A stretch of DNA of 64,000 nt from Clarkia xantiana subsp. parviflora (taxonomy: Eukaryota > Streptophyta > Magnoliopsida > Myrtales > Onagraceae). The translations under genes and the position numbers were made by a program. The notes below the pieces were generated by a model. The model did no database searches, was not told where the DNA came from, and saw only the letters and a list, made by a program, of their open reading frames with translations. This document shows positions 48,488 through 58,858 of this stretch, piece by piece (the stretch's first letter is position 1; each line of letters begins with the position of its first letter). The stretch spans positions 5,996,763 through 6,060,762 of the forward strand of contig JAPTYO010000007.1 of the NCBI GenBank assembly GCA_036873135.1, written 5' to 3'.

Positions 48488-49834
48488 CTAAGGGCCTAAA
48501 ATTAGAAAAAAAACGAAAATGGCTGCAAATAAAAACACCACAGCTAGCCACATTGGTGTGTGGCCATGCATATGGTCCAAATTAATCAGCATATGAGTGG
48601 CTAATGATGCTACCTCGGATAAGATGGCTTCAGCAAGTAGTAACAAGGCGATTCGACTGAATCTCGGCCCACCTAAGCCTCCTAAGAAGCATAGTAACAG
48701 GAAAAGTATTATGACAATGGTGCCTCCGGATAGACCATAAATAACCTCAGTTCCATAACCATATGGAAGGAGGTTAGCAGTGCCAACCCCGGCAACTTGA
48801 TAGGGGTTGTTGACGGAACCCCCGGGTAGGTTAAATATGGATGAAATCGCAAAACCTGCTAGGATTCCCATGAGACCTAGCATATTGTCCATGGTCAGCT
48901 TCCACCTGTTATAAACCTCTTGTTCCACGTTCCCTGGCGGCGGGGGTGGCGGCTCATTTCCCTGTTGTGACGGCGGTAGAGCACGAGTAAACCCGCCTAC
49001 CGGTAGTGCACTAGAGGAGCGAGCTCTAGAAAATAATGGCATTCGATTAATTGATGATGAGGTTCCTGCGTCCTGAATTATATCATCAAATCTCCTGGGT
49101 GCTGAAAGTGGAAGCGGATCAGGTGATGATGATGAGTCAGTGATGATAGCGAGAGTGGATTCATCTCCAGATGATGTGCTGACGTTGTAGTTGACGGGAT
49201 CACCTTCGCTATTGTTGGACGCTGCCAAAGAGGTGGTCTGTCGTCGTCGTCGTCGTATAAGCGGTTCTTCTTCTTCTTCTCCGGAGGATGAACAGTCGAC
49301 GTCGTCCTTGAGGTGGTTGTCGGGATCTTCACTGTTAGCCGACAGAGAGGACTGTGGATCATCGTCATTGTTCCGGGGGTTGACGTCAGAGTTGGTGATG
49401 AACGACGGCAGCAGCTTTAGAAGAGAAGACTGTCGTCCACCAAAGTTGGGTGGTGACAGCTTTTTGGCCAAATACAACCAAGAATCGCTTCTCCAAATCC
49501 AAGCCAAGCAGAGCTGTCGTCGATCGTCAAGCGGTGGTTCTCCATATCTACCCAGAGGGCTGAATCTTTTTTTTGTCAACGGCAGCTGCAGGCGAGGGAA
49601 GTTGATGCAACTTTTGTTTGTGAACGCCGGCGGCAACTGATCAGGGGACTTTCCACCGACATTGATATTGGAACGTTTGACGACGGTACTGAAGACGACG
49701 TTGGCCGGTGGCGACAACAGTCGACCCTCTGACCTGCTGAATCCTCCTTCGTTGAGTCGTCTGTCGTCGACCCTGCTGTTTGATTTGGGACTCGACATCG
49801 TTTCACTCATTTTGTGACTCCGATCCTCCTCCAT
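48488..49834 (-). CDS. Unrecognised protein with four predicted C-terminal membrane helices
   Basis: A single open frame of 448 codons from ATG at 49834 to TAG, with a TATA box about 95 bp upstream. I do not recognise the family. Residues 1-300 are low-complexity and hydrophilic: Ser/Asp/Asn-rich, with an acidic run then a basic run (GEEEEEPLIRRRRRQ) and a poly-proline stretch (NEPPPPPPGN). Residues 310-448 hold four strongly hydrophobic segments: MLGLMGILAGFAISSIFNL, TIVIILFLLLCFLGGLGG, IALLLLAEAILSEVASLA and WLAVVFLFAAIFVFFLILG. A conserved-looking loop FNLPGGSVNNPYQ follows helix 1, loosely like the PGG motif of ankyrin-PGG proteins, but no ankyrin repeats are present. Four helices with a long disordered N terminus suggest a small membrane protein. 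It could be real, or a lineage-specific gene; function cannot be stated. Confidence 0.7.
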   Translation of the reverse strand: MEEDRSHKMSETMSSPKSNSRVDDRRLNEGGFSRSEGRLLSPPANVVFSTVVKRSNINVGGKSPDQLPPAFTNKSCINFPRLQLPLTKKRFSPLGRYGEPPLDDRRQLCLAWIWRSDSWLYLAKKLSPPNFGGRQSSLLKLLPSFITNSDVNPRNNDDDPQSSLSANSEDPDNHLKDDVDCSSSGEEEEEPLIRRRRRQTTSLAASNNSEGDPVNYNVSTSSGDESTLAIITDSSSSPDPLPLSAPRRFDDIIQDAGTSSSINRMPLFSRARSSSALPVGGFTRALPPSQQGNEPPPPPPGNVEQEVYNRWKLTMDNMLGLMGILAGFAISSIFNLPGGSVNNPYQVAGVGTANLLPYGYGTEVIYGLSGGTIVIILFLLLCFLGGLGGPRFSRIALLLLAEAILSEVASLATHMLINLDHMHGHTPMWLAVVFLFAAIFVFFLILGP

Positions 49835-49927
49835 CGTTTTAGCTAGCTAGGCGCGTTTAGGGTTTAATAATGGATGAGCAGCGTCTGGACTGGACTGGAC
49901 TGGAGTGGAGGTTTAGTGTAGAGCAGC

Positions 49928-49940
49928 TTTATATATATAG
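49928..49940 (-). promoter_or_regulatory. TATA box of the orphan membrane-protein gene
   Basis: CTATATATATAAA on the - strand, about 95 bp upstream of the ATG at 49834. Confidence 0.55.
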
Positions 49941-52606
49941 TGTAGTGTGTGTGTTATTGATTGGACAACACGAAACAACAACAATACTTCTGTTAAATCC
50001 AAAATGGATGGATTATTTTGTTTCTTCTTCTGCTGTCCGCACCGTACTACTCCCACTATTTGTCTCAACAACCTATTCTTCATTTTAATAAACAAGCTGG
50101 GTTAATTATTAAAACCCGTTATTACATTTTTAAGAAGAAAAAACCAAAATGAACTAGCTAGCTAATTGATGATTAATTCAGGCTCAGGCGAGGCGAGGCG
50201 GGTGTAATTATTTTCTACAAAGTTGAACTAATTCAAAGCAGTTTCCGCAATTAATTAACATCATATTTCCAATCATATAGCAGCTATTTTATTCCCCCTT
50301 TTTTATATTATTAATTCTCACCATCTATTTCAATCTGAACCTCCCTCCTATTTTAGTTTTAGATTGCACAATTTTAATTTTGAAATTCATAACATTAGCA
50401 ACATTAAAAATGATTTGACAAAGAACCCAACAAAATATACTAGTTAGGATTGTTATATATATATATATCATTAAGAATGAAACTATTATTATTAAGGTAT
50501 AAGTGGGTGCAATTGTTCATCTCAATTTTTTATAATTTGTAATTTTAATTCAAAATTATAAATTTTTCTTGATTTTATCTTAAAAAAATCTTACATTTAT
50601 TCTCATTAAATTTTTTTACATTAATTATTTGCCGATAGTTTCATTCTTACTCTTAAAAATTCATGACTTCATCAATAAATATAATATAAAGAAATAAAAT
50701 TAACACGTCATTTCTCCTAAACACGTATTATTCTGATCACACTTGGAGCTGCGTTAAATTTGGAGGAAGAGAGTTAGTTCTCAAGTCATAGCTATACATA
50801 TATGGATTCATAATGTATGTAAAATACTATGTATTGTGGCTTCCTTGGAGTCCAAGATTGTTGACGTGCGTTGAGACGATTTGCCCTGCTACAAAAGATT
50901 TGGTCTCCCAGCATCCTTTCGTTTTCACGTACTGATTCTTCGTTAATTTTTCCCAGCAAATTTGTCCTTTTGTAGATCAAACCGACATCGGCAGCAGAGT
51001 AATGATGGCTTGTGTCCGCTAAGCCATTTGATGAAATAAATGATGATGAACAGAAATAAAGATTAATGGTAAATGGTATTTTTTTCTTATTATAAAATTG
51101 GAATAATATATATATATATATTTTTTTTTTTTTCAAAGATTGAATTAATACTTATAGTAGTTAGAATATGTTAGTGCGTTGCGTCGCATCACATGTTATG
51201 TTACAATATTGATGAAAAACTCTAGAATTTTAGATGTTCTATTATTTAAACGATGGAGCATAAAATTATTTAAAAAATAGCAATTTTTTTAACGGAAGTA
51301 ATCGTTTTTAGAAGTAAAATGCAATGTTGTTTTGCCACTGTAGTAAAAGGCAAATGTGTTGTAAGACTTGAATATAAGGGTGAGGTGTCAATCGTTGTTG
51401 TGGTATGAGTTTAAATGAGCCGGAGTATTTATCAAGTTCGAATCGACTCGATAAAACCTACTTAGGCTTGGACTTAACTTTTTGAAGATCGAACACGTCT
51501 TGCATCTTAGTTTGACATAGTCGAGCTTGAGTCGACTCGTAATTTCAATACACATCATAATAAATTAGCATTTCCTATGACTACAAATTAAATTCGAGCT
51601 CGACTTGTAAACTCATTATATATCATCAAAATAAGTTAACATTTCTCATGACTACAAAAATCGAGCTCGACTCGTAAACTCATTATAATACTTCATAATA
51701 AATTAGCATTTCCCATGAGTATAAATCGAGTTCGAATGGAATCGACTTGAACTCAACTGATTTATGTATATTATAAATTTTGAACATAGTTGCAAGTAGT
51801 TTGAACCGATTATTATATATCAAGTTTAAACTCGATAAAAAAAAACTCAATGATCAACTCGATCGAACTCGAGAAACCAAATAACTCAACTCGACTTGTA
51901 TTGAAATTTAAAAATGCATACGGAAATTCTTTTTCAAGGAGAAGTATAGAAGAGTAGAGTTTATAGTAAGTTTGCATTACTAACCATGTAACGACGGAGC
52001 AAGGACCGCAACCGCAACATCGGTGTTGTGTCTAATTATGGAAAAAAAGTGGCATGGGCTTTACTCTAAGCTTGAGAGAGACATTGTGAGAGATTTTATT
52101 ATATATATATATGAATAATGATATATGTTCCGAGAGTAATGGTCCGAGAAGTTCCGGCTCAGTCAGGAAATGAATTTGTCATTGAAGTTGTCAAAAATTA
52201 CATCCACGACACACACTAATAAGTCGGAACATGGCGGAATGAATCGTCGGACTGTGTATCATTGCTGTATATATATATATAGACGGAGAAAGTATAAAAG
52301 AGAATCTGGGTATATATATAGTACAAGCAAGAGAATTAGAGCACAATTACAACATCTTTTGTACATATTGTCCTGATCAAGTAAGATTCCTAAATCTTCT
52401 TCTTCTACGCCTTTAGTTAGCTTAGCTAGCTAGCATTCATTTTATTGATCACTCTTCTCGATCTGTTAACCACATTACGAACTGACGGAGGGAGAGGTAA
52501 ATAAAGAGGAAACCACACATTACGACATATATATATATATATAGAGGAGGGGGAGGGATTATTGAATGGAAAGCATCGGTTGGTCTAGGGTTTTTTAGGC
52601 CACCTG
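49941..52606. other. Intergenic, AT-rich, with a CGAGCTCGACTCG-rich patch
   Basis: No gene supported. 51405-51900 repeats TCGAGCTCGACTCG, AACTCGA and CATTTC(C/T)(C/T)ATGA words, typical of the subterminal parts of hAT-like elements as at 44439, but no termini are found. The 114-codon - strand frame at 50792-51136 begins with Lys- and Tyr-rich low complexity and has no recognised similarity. Confidence 0.5.
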
Positions 52607-52611
52607 TTAGT

Positions 52612-53258
52612 TGTTGGATCACGGCGGAACTCCGGTTACGGTGACGGATTCCTTAGCTCCTCGCAATCCTGCAGAAGGGGATAGAGGGCAGTGGCCCAGA
52701 ATCCCTCTCCGATGCTTAACGTAAGTATGGTGGCCAACAGCGCAAGTAAGCAATAAATGTGTGTGTAAAAAACGTAACCCTAATCTGGAATAACTTCCCT
52801 CCTTTTATAGAGGAAAGGCTATCCCAGTTACCTGATTGGGCGGTTGGATTGTGATCCACTATCCCACATATCTTGCCGTATATCTTGCCACGTATCTTGC
52901 ACAGTTATTCGTATCCCACATATCTCGCCCATTATACCACTACTGTGATCATGGCGAGATTTCCGGGATTGTGCTCTTACTGGCGAGTCTCGATCATTAT
53001 CGGAGACTCCCAGGTTGCACCGTTGAGGATTCGGTGTCGGGGAGTGGTATCAACTTCCCTATCGGGACCGACTACGTCCAGGTCCGATATCTTCGGGGCT
53101 CTCCTCTGTCGGAGCCATACTTACTCGGGGCTGTTTAATGTCGGGACCTCCTTCCGTCGGAGCCCTTAGCCTTCCAGCAGCCCCGCTCCTAGCCCAACGG
53201 GCCTAATCGCCGTTTGCCAATCGTTAAGGGGCCTAACGGCCTTCGCCGGGGCCCATCA
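52612..53258 (-). repeat. LTR (3' LTR in element orientation)
   Basis: 647 bp, TGTTGGATCACGG to GGGGCCCATCA on the + strand, matching 56156-56802 in every position I compared. The 100- and 98-codon frames inside occur identically in both LTRs and are not genes. Confidence 0.96.
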
Positions 53259-53311
53259 TTTGCCCCCAAGACGTGAGGGACTTACAGTGCATCGCGTCTT
53301 TCAATATCGGA

Positions 53312-53600
53312 CCCTAAGAACCTTAAGGCTTTCCGTCGTCCTAAGACGCTTTTAGTCGAACCTTAAAACTTAAGGATTTTTCGGACGTCCAATGACGCTT
53401 TTAATCGGACCTTAAAACTTAAGGATTTTTCGGACGTCCAATGACGCTTTTAATCGGACCTTAAAACTTAAGGATTTTTCGGACGTCCAATGACGCTTTT
53501 AATCGGACCTTAAAACTTAAGGATTTTTCGGACGTCCAATGACGCTTTTAATCGGACCTTAAAACTTAAGGATTTTTCGGACGTCCAGTGACGCTTTTTA
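53312..53600 (-). repeat. 49 bp tandem array next to the polypurine tract
   Basis: Five copies of a 49 bp unit (CCTTAAAACTTAAGGATTTT, TCGGACGTCC, ATGACGCTTTTAATCGGA) start at 53361, 53410, 53459, 53508 and 53557. Degenerate half-copies lie upstream (53312-53355). Each unit contains the inverted pair CCTTAA/TTAAGG, so each can form a small hairpin. Confidence 0.95.
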
Positions 53601-53729
53601 ATGTATCGAGAACAACTCAGGAACACTTTGATCAGAAGTAACCTCTTTATTGATTGATGTCTTTAACATAGCATGCACCACTCAGGGCGACTTAATTACA
53701 TCTTCGCGCCTCTACGGGCGACTTATTTG

Positions 53730-56087
53730 TCAAACATGGCATTTCTTCGATAGGGCGATTAATTCCTCAGCTTGATCCTCGGATAGGGCGGATCCGATCT
53801 TTACCCTCCTCTCGGGTCCATCTATCTCGACTTCTTTTAGGTCCTCCATGGAGGCGGGACGCCCAAACTCCTCTCGAGGATCAGTGTCTGTTTGGAGAAC
53901 CGACATGGCCTCCTTTCTTGATCTTCTCGTAGCGTTGACGTAGCATCGTCTCGACGCCACCTGGTCGCCTTTCACTTCGCCGACCCCATTCTCAGTCGGG
54001 AACTTCAGTTTCTGATGGACAGTCGAGGCCACTGCCATCAGTGGGTTGATAGTGGTTCTTCCAATGATCGCATTGTACGTCCCTGTGGATTCGACCACCA
54101 CGAACTCCACATCTTTCTTCTCCATCTTCCAGCCACTGCCAAACCACACGGGTAGCGTAATAACCCCCAATGGATAAGAGGTTGTGCCGCAAAATCCTAC
54201 CATCGGGAAGTTAACCTCCCGCAAATCTTTCTTCTTCTTCCCCATCTGCTCCAGGGCGTCGGAGAAGAGGATGTCGGAGGAGCTTCCTCCATCAATGAGG
54301 ATCCTCTTCACTTCGAATCCTCCTACATCCAGTGTTACTACTAGGGCATCCTCGTGGGGGGTCTCTACTCCCTCCAGATCCTTCGCCGAGAAGGTGATCT
54401 CCATCTCCTCCTTCGGGGTCCACGACCGAGATCTTTTTCCCAAAACCACTGCGACTGGCACTTGGTTGGCATAACGCTCCCGAGAAGACGATGTGTCTCC
54501 CCCTGCGGCGAACCCTCCGTGGATCACATTGATAACCCTCTTCTGTCGGGGTCCTGGTGGGCCTTCCGAAGGCTCGGCGTCGGACCTCCTCTTCCTTGGG
54601 GACCTCGATCGAGACTTGGACCTTGACCGAGATCGGGAACGGGGCTTGCAGCGCGAGTCTCCCACGAACTCCTTCAGCTTACCCCTCTGGATAAGCTTCT
54701 CTATTTCCTTCTTCAGCTCCCGACATTGGTCAGTGTCGTGACCAGAGGCCCGATGGAATCGGCAGTAACAGTCGGCGCGGGAGCCCAACTTTTCTCCGTC
54801 CTTCTTCTTGGGGAAACGAGCGAGGCCTTGCTTCTCCATCACTGCTAAGACCTCCTTCAAAGGTCTGTTGAGAGGGGTAAACTCTTCCTTCTGACTGTCC
54901 CTCCTGCTCGGACGCTTATCCTCCCTCCGATCAGAACGTCCTCGACTCCGACTACCCTCGGAGTTATCCTTCTTGTGCCGGTTGTCCAATGGTTCGAACA
55001 GCTGCTTTCCTTCGCGCCCCTTGGGAGGAGCTAATTCTCCGGCAGCGATCTTCGACTCTTGGACGTCGATTTGCTGTTTTACTCTCGCCTGGAGCGCCTC
55101 CATGTTCCAGACATTTTTGGCCGCGATGCTGTGCAGTAAGTCGGAACCGTAAGGGGGTTTAAGGTTCTTCAGGAAGGTACGGATGGCCTCGCCCTCCGAT
55201 ATTTCCTCATCCAGCTCAGTCATGCCAGCTGTATAACGTTGATAATATTGTGCCAACGACTCGTCAGGCCTCTGAATCACCTCATGCAGGGTCCGAACGC
55301 TTTTTAACAGCCGTCGACGCCCTTGGTACTGGGCGATGAATCGCTGATGCATATCCTTCCAGCAGGTGATACATCCAGTGGGCAGACTGTAGAACCACGT
55401 CATCGCCTTCTCCCCGAGTGTGCTTGGGAACAGGGCACAGATAACATCCTCATCTGGGGTCCTGCCCATGCATGCTGTCAGGTGCTTCTGTACGTGGCGA
55501 ACCGGGTCCGCGTCCCCGTCGTACTCGTCTATCTTCGGGATACCCAAACCTGGAGGGGCCAGGGTATGAATCAGCCTGGGCACGAAGGGATGGGTTTCCT
55601 GACTTCCCAGCTCCGACATCATGGGCTTCTGGTCTCCCATGCAGATACCCACAATTCTCACCACCTGGTCGGCAGTGAGGGGACCATTCAGGGGAATGGT
55701 CCTTTGTTGCACTGGCCCCGGTCCATCGACCACAAAATTCTCCGCCGGTGCTGGATGAGGGGGAATGGGTTGTTCCCTCAACGGAGGGGGTGGCGGCAGG
55801 TTGTCGTCCACCTGCCTTCTGGGGGCGTCTCGCCGCGGAGGGAGCGGCGGGAGATCTGCCTGCCTTCTAGCAGCTTCTCTTCGGTCTAGGAGGGCCTCCA
55901 TGGCCTCCATGAATAGGGGCATGGCCTCTGCCACTACCCTGGCTAGCTCCGGATTCTGGGAAGGTGCTTCATTCCGGCGAGTGCTGTCACCCTCATCTCC
56001 CAGATCCTGATGCTGGGCAGCATCCTCGGGGGGATTGCTGGTGGCCGGTACTTGCTTGCCTGAACGTTGCGATCTGTTGCCAGCCAT
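53730..56087 (-). CDS. Retrotransposon Gag-protease polyprotein
   Basis: 785 residues, intact, from ATG at 56087. Residues 1-190 are Pro/Arg-rich. The capsid (retrotransposon gag) domain follows: GEKAMTWFYSLP, RFIAQYQGRRRL, PDESLAQYYQRYTAGMTEL and AIRTFLKNLKPP. A Lys/Arg-rich linker leads to a zinc-knuckle-like CRFHRASGHDTDQC (C-x3-H-x4-GH-x4-C pattern). A second basic Arg/Ser-rich stretch comes next. An aspartic-protease-like region has VTLDVGGFEVKRILIDGGSS; the active-site triad reads DGG, as in many plant Gypsy elements. The protein stops soon after EELIALSKKCHV, where reverse transcriptase would normally begin. The frames on the opposite strand are shadows. Confidence 0.95.
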   Translation of the reverse strand: MAGNRSQRSGKQVPATSNPPEDAAQHQDLGDEGDSTRRNEAPSQNPELARVVAEAMPLFMEAMEALLDRREAARRQADLPPLPPRRDAPRRQVDDNLPPPPPLREQPIPPHPAPAENFVVDGPGPVQQRTIPLNGPLTADQVVRIVGICMGDQKPMMSELGSQETHPFVPRLIHTLAPPGLGIPKIDEYDGDADPVRHVQKHLTACMGRTPDEDVICALFPSTLGEKAMTWFYSLPTGCITCWKDMHQRFIAQYQGRRRLLKSVRTLHEVIQRPDESLAQYYQRYTAGMTELDEEISEGEAIRTFLKNLKPPYGSDLLHSIAAKNVWNMEALQARVKQQIDVQESKIAAGELAPPKGREGKQLFEPLDNRHKKDNSEGSRSRGRSDRREDKRPSRRDSQKEEFTPLNRPLKEVLAVMEKQGLARFPKKKDGEKLGSRADCYCRFHRASGHDTDQCRELKKEIEKLIQRGKLKEFVGDSRCKPRSRSRSRSKSRSRSPRKRRSDAEPSEGPPGPRQKRVINVIHGGFAAGGDTSSSRERYANQVPVAVVLGKRSRSWTPKEEMEITFSAKDLEGVETPHEDALVVTLDVGGFEVKRILIDGGSSSDILFSDALEQMGKKKKDLREVNFPMVGFCGTTSYPLGVITLPVWFGSGWKMEKKDVEFVVVESTGTYNAIIGRTTINPLMAVASTVHQKLKFPTENGVGEVKGDQVASRRCYVNATRRSRKEAMSVLQTDTDPREEFGRPASMEDLKEVEIDGPERRVKIGSALSEDQAEELIALSKKCHV

Positions 56088-56136
56088 GGAATGAAATCAG
56101 AGGGAAGCAAACTTACTTTTTGGCTTTTTGTTGCGA

Positions 56137-56155
56137 TTCCCACAGACGGCGCCAA
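56137..56155 (-). other. Primer-binding site of the retrotransposon
   Basis: On the - strand, directly after the LTR end CCAACA and one extra T, comes TGGCGCCGTCTGTGGGAA. TGGCGCCGT is complementary to the 3' end of plant tRNA-Asp, a primer used by many plant Gypsy elements. Complementarity beyond the first nine or ten bases is poor. Confidence 0.75.
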
Positions 56156-56802
56156 TGTTGGATCACGGCGGAACTCCGGTTACGGTGACGGATTCCTTAG
56201 CTCCTCGCAATCCTGCAGAAGGGGATAGAGGGCAGTGGCCCAGAATCCCTCTCCGATGCTTAACGTAAGTATGGTGGCCAACAGCGCAAGTAAGCAATAA
56301 ATGTGTGTGTAAAAAACGTAACCCTAATCTGGAATAACTTCCCTCCTTTTATAGAGGAAAGGCTATCCCAGTTACCTGATTGGGCGGTTGGATTGTGATC
56401 CACTATCCCACATATCTTGCCGTATATCTTGCCACGTATCTTGCACAGTTATTCGTATCCCACATATCTCGCCCATTATACCACTACTGTGATCATGGCG
56501 AGATTTCCGGGATTGTGCTCTTACTGGCGAGTCTCGATCATTATCGGAGACTCCCAGGTTGCACCGTTGAGGATTCGGTGTCGGGGAGTGGTATCAACTT
56601 CCCTATCGGGACCGACTACGTCCAGGTCCGATATCTTCGGGGCTCTCCTCTGTCGGAGCCATACTTACTCGGGGCTGTTTAATGTCGGGACCTCCTTCCG
56701 TCGGAGCCCTTAGCCTTCCAGCAGCCCCGCTCCTAGCCCAACGGGCCTAATCGCCGTTTGCCAATCGTTAAGGGGCCTAACGGCCTTCGCCGGGGCCCAT
56801 CA
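56156..56802 (-). repeat. LTR (5' LTR in element orientation)
   Basis: 647 bp copy matching 52612-53258. It adjoins the primer-binding site, which fixes element orientation. Confidence 0.96.
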
Positions 56803-57307
56803 TTAGTCTAGCGGTTTGGTTGGCCGAATAGGTGCGTAGCGCGCGTAGGTATCTAGTTAAGATAGTGGGATCCAATATTTTTATACTTAATTTCCTGTGC
56901 ATGGAATACATAGCCTATTTAATTGATGAAGAGTTAAAAAAAAAAAAGTAATGATCGAATAATACGGTGAATTCGAAAGAAAAGATAGCTAAAAAAAAGA
57001 GAGAGAATAATATGGACATTTTTTTGCCGTGAAATCACCTAATCGGATGTGTCTTGAATAAAAAAAGTGAGAATTTAATAGAGCATGAGAGATAAAGTGT
57101 ACAGATTTACCAAAACCAAAATCTCTATATATGTAAAGAAATCTAAGGATAATATTTAGTCGGTACGAAGATTGGAAGGATTTTTTTTTTTTTTTTTTGG
57201 CCAAGAATAATAATACTTTTATTTCCAAAACGTTCAACCTGTGGCTATTACTCGTTTTAAAAAAAGTATATATATTCTTTCTATATATTTTTAAAGGTGG
57301 CCGGGGG
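56803..57307. other. Intergenic between the retrotransposon and the KAB1-like gene
   Basis: Begins with the target duplication, then AT-rich sequence. No gene is supported. Confidence 0.6.
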
Positions 57308-57316
57308 TATAAATTA
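57308..57316 (+). promoter_or_regulatory. TATA box of the KAB1-like gene
   Basis: TATAAATTA, 73 bp upstream of the ATG at 57389. Confidence 0.5.
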
Positions 57317-57388
57317 ATGAATGAATTTGTGTTAGGTAATTGATTGATATAATTAAAGTGTGAAGTGGAGAGGTGAGAGAAGAAGACG

Positions 57389-58858
57389 ATGGAGTACAGA
57401 AATCTGGGGAAGTCAGGGCTGAAGGTGAGTCAGCTGTCATACGGCAGCTGGTACAGCATCGGTGAGACGGTGGGAGTGGATGAAGCGAAGTCGCTACTGC
57501 AATGCTGCCGGGAGCACGGCGTCAATTTCTTCGACACGGCGGAGATGTTCTCCCTTGGGCGCGCGGAGGAGATGATGGGGCAGGCGATCCAAGAGCTCGG
57601 CTGGAATAGATCCCAAGTGGTCATCTCCACCAAGATCTCCTATGGCGGCATCGGCCCTAACGAGTATGGTTTCTCCAGGAAACACATCATTGAAGGCACC
57701 AAGGCCTCCCTCACTCGCCTCCAAATGGATTATGTTGATCTAATCTACTGCCACTTGTAATTCCCTACCTTGCACAAACTCAACTCTCTCTTCCTAATTT
57801 CTCTCTCTCTCTACTATAAGTACGTACGTAGGAATATTATATAATATATATATATGAACGTTTGTTATAGGAATGATACATCATGCACTCCAATTGAAGA
57901 GACAGTGAGAGCCATGAACTATGTGATTGACAAGGGCTGGGCGTTTTACTGGGGCACTTGTGACTGGTCTTCCCACCAGATTGCACAGGCTTGGAGTATT
58001 GCCGAGAGGCTTGATCTGGTGGGCCCAATTGTGGAACAGAAGATGTACAATCTCCTAATTAGGGACCAGGTAATTAGCTTCAATCTTCATGCATGGACCC
58101 CCCCTTTAATTATATAATGCACCAATTATCGCTGCATCACTTGTTCTAATTAATTCTCAACATGATGTTAATTAATATTGTACCTTGAGTATATATCACA
58201 ACTCCTATTTTAGGTAAAGTTATATTCGAAATATATATATAATAATGTTTTGTTCAAACAATATTGTCTACATTATTGAATGCATGCAGGTGGAGACAGA
58301 ATATCCTCCTCTGTACCAAAAATATGGCATAGGTCTTACTACATGGGGCCCACTTGCTTCTGGTGTGCTCACTGGTAAATACATCAATAGAATACCTCCT
58401 AACACCCGTCTTGCGAGGGAGAATTTCCAAGTAACATATTTTCTCTCCGACTATATATAAAGATGCTCATGTTTGCTACCTAATTAATAATCTGCATATA
58501 TCATTGTGGAATGAGAATTTTCAGGAGTTTGTTGACTGTACATTGTCGGATAATGATTTGAAGAGGAAGTTGAACAAGCTCAAAGAGATTGCAGATGAGC
58601 TGGATATGCCAATGGCTCAGATGGCCATTGCATGGTGTGCTGCAAACCCTAACGTTTCATCGGTCATCACAGGTGCTACAACCGAGTCTCAGGTTAGTTA
58701 GGCTATATGTGTTTTGCAACAAAATCAATACTTAATTACACTCTAATTAAGATGTTGCTATTAATAATCAGATTAAAGAGAACATGAAGGCAATTGATTT
58801 AATCCCATCGTTGACACCGGATGTGATGGAGTTGATTGAGGGTGCGGTCAATAGCTAG
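57389..58858 (+). CDS. KAB1: Aldo-keto reductase, potassium-channel beta-subunit (KAB1) family
   Basis: Family proteins are NADPH-binding TIM barrels that associate with Shaker-type K+ channels or act as reductases. Five exons, 57389-57756, 57871-58069, 58290-58430, 58525-58692 and 58772-58858, join in frame to 320 residues; Arabidopsis KAB1 has about 328. Conserved blocks: [89 protein letters not shown] and [12 protein letters not shown]. Of the catalytic tetrad, Asp49, Lys82 and His122 are present. The tyrosine expected at residue 54 (VYANGRAEE in KAB1) is phenylalanine here (MFSLGRAEE, codon TTC), so catalysis is probably impaired while NADPH binding may persist. The C terminus stops at ELIEGAVNS, about ten residues short of the usual basic tail. 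The start matches the family start. It is a divergent paralogue, not plainly the canonical gene. Confidence 0.9.

Larger units (their letters stand above)
52612..56802 (-). mobile_element. Complete non-autonomous LTR retrotransposon (Gypsy-type, gag-protease only)
   Basis: 4191 bp with two 647 bp LTRs, both TG...CA, in which I find no difference by eye. The 5 bp target duplication TTAGT flanks it exactly (52607-52611 and 56803-56807). The element reads on the - strand. It has a primer-binding site beside the upstream LTR, a gag-protease ORF, and a purine-rich tract (CTTGGGGGCAAA, - strand) beside the other LTR. Reverse transcriptase, RNase H and integrase are missing, so mobility must depend on a related autonomous element. 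Identical LTRs mean a very recent insertion. Confidence 0.96.

Noticed and set aside
49191..49640. 149-codon + strand frame
   Set aside because: Antisense to the orphan membrane-protein gene; Ser/Arg-rich composition is the shadow of its low-complexity N terminus.
50792..51136. 114-codon - strand frame
   Set aside because: Lys/Tyr-rich low-complexity start, no promoter or recognised motif; likely chance.
52836..53169. 100- and 98-codon frames, repeated identically at 56380-56713
   Set aside because: Both copies lie inside the two LTRs; they are non-coding regulatory sequence of the retrotransposon.
53312..53600. Regular 49 bp repeats as a possible CRISPR array
   Set aside because: Units are head-to-tail without unique spacers, in a plant retrotransposon.
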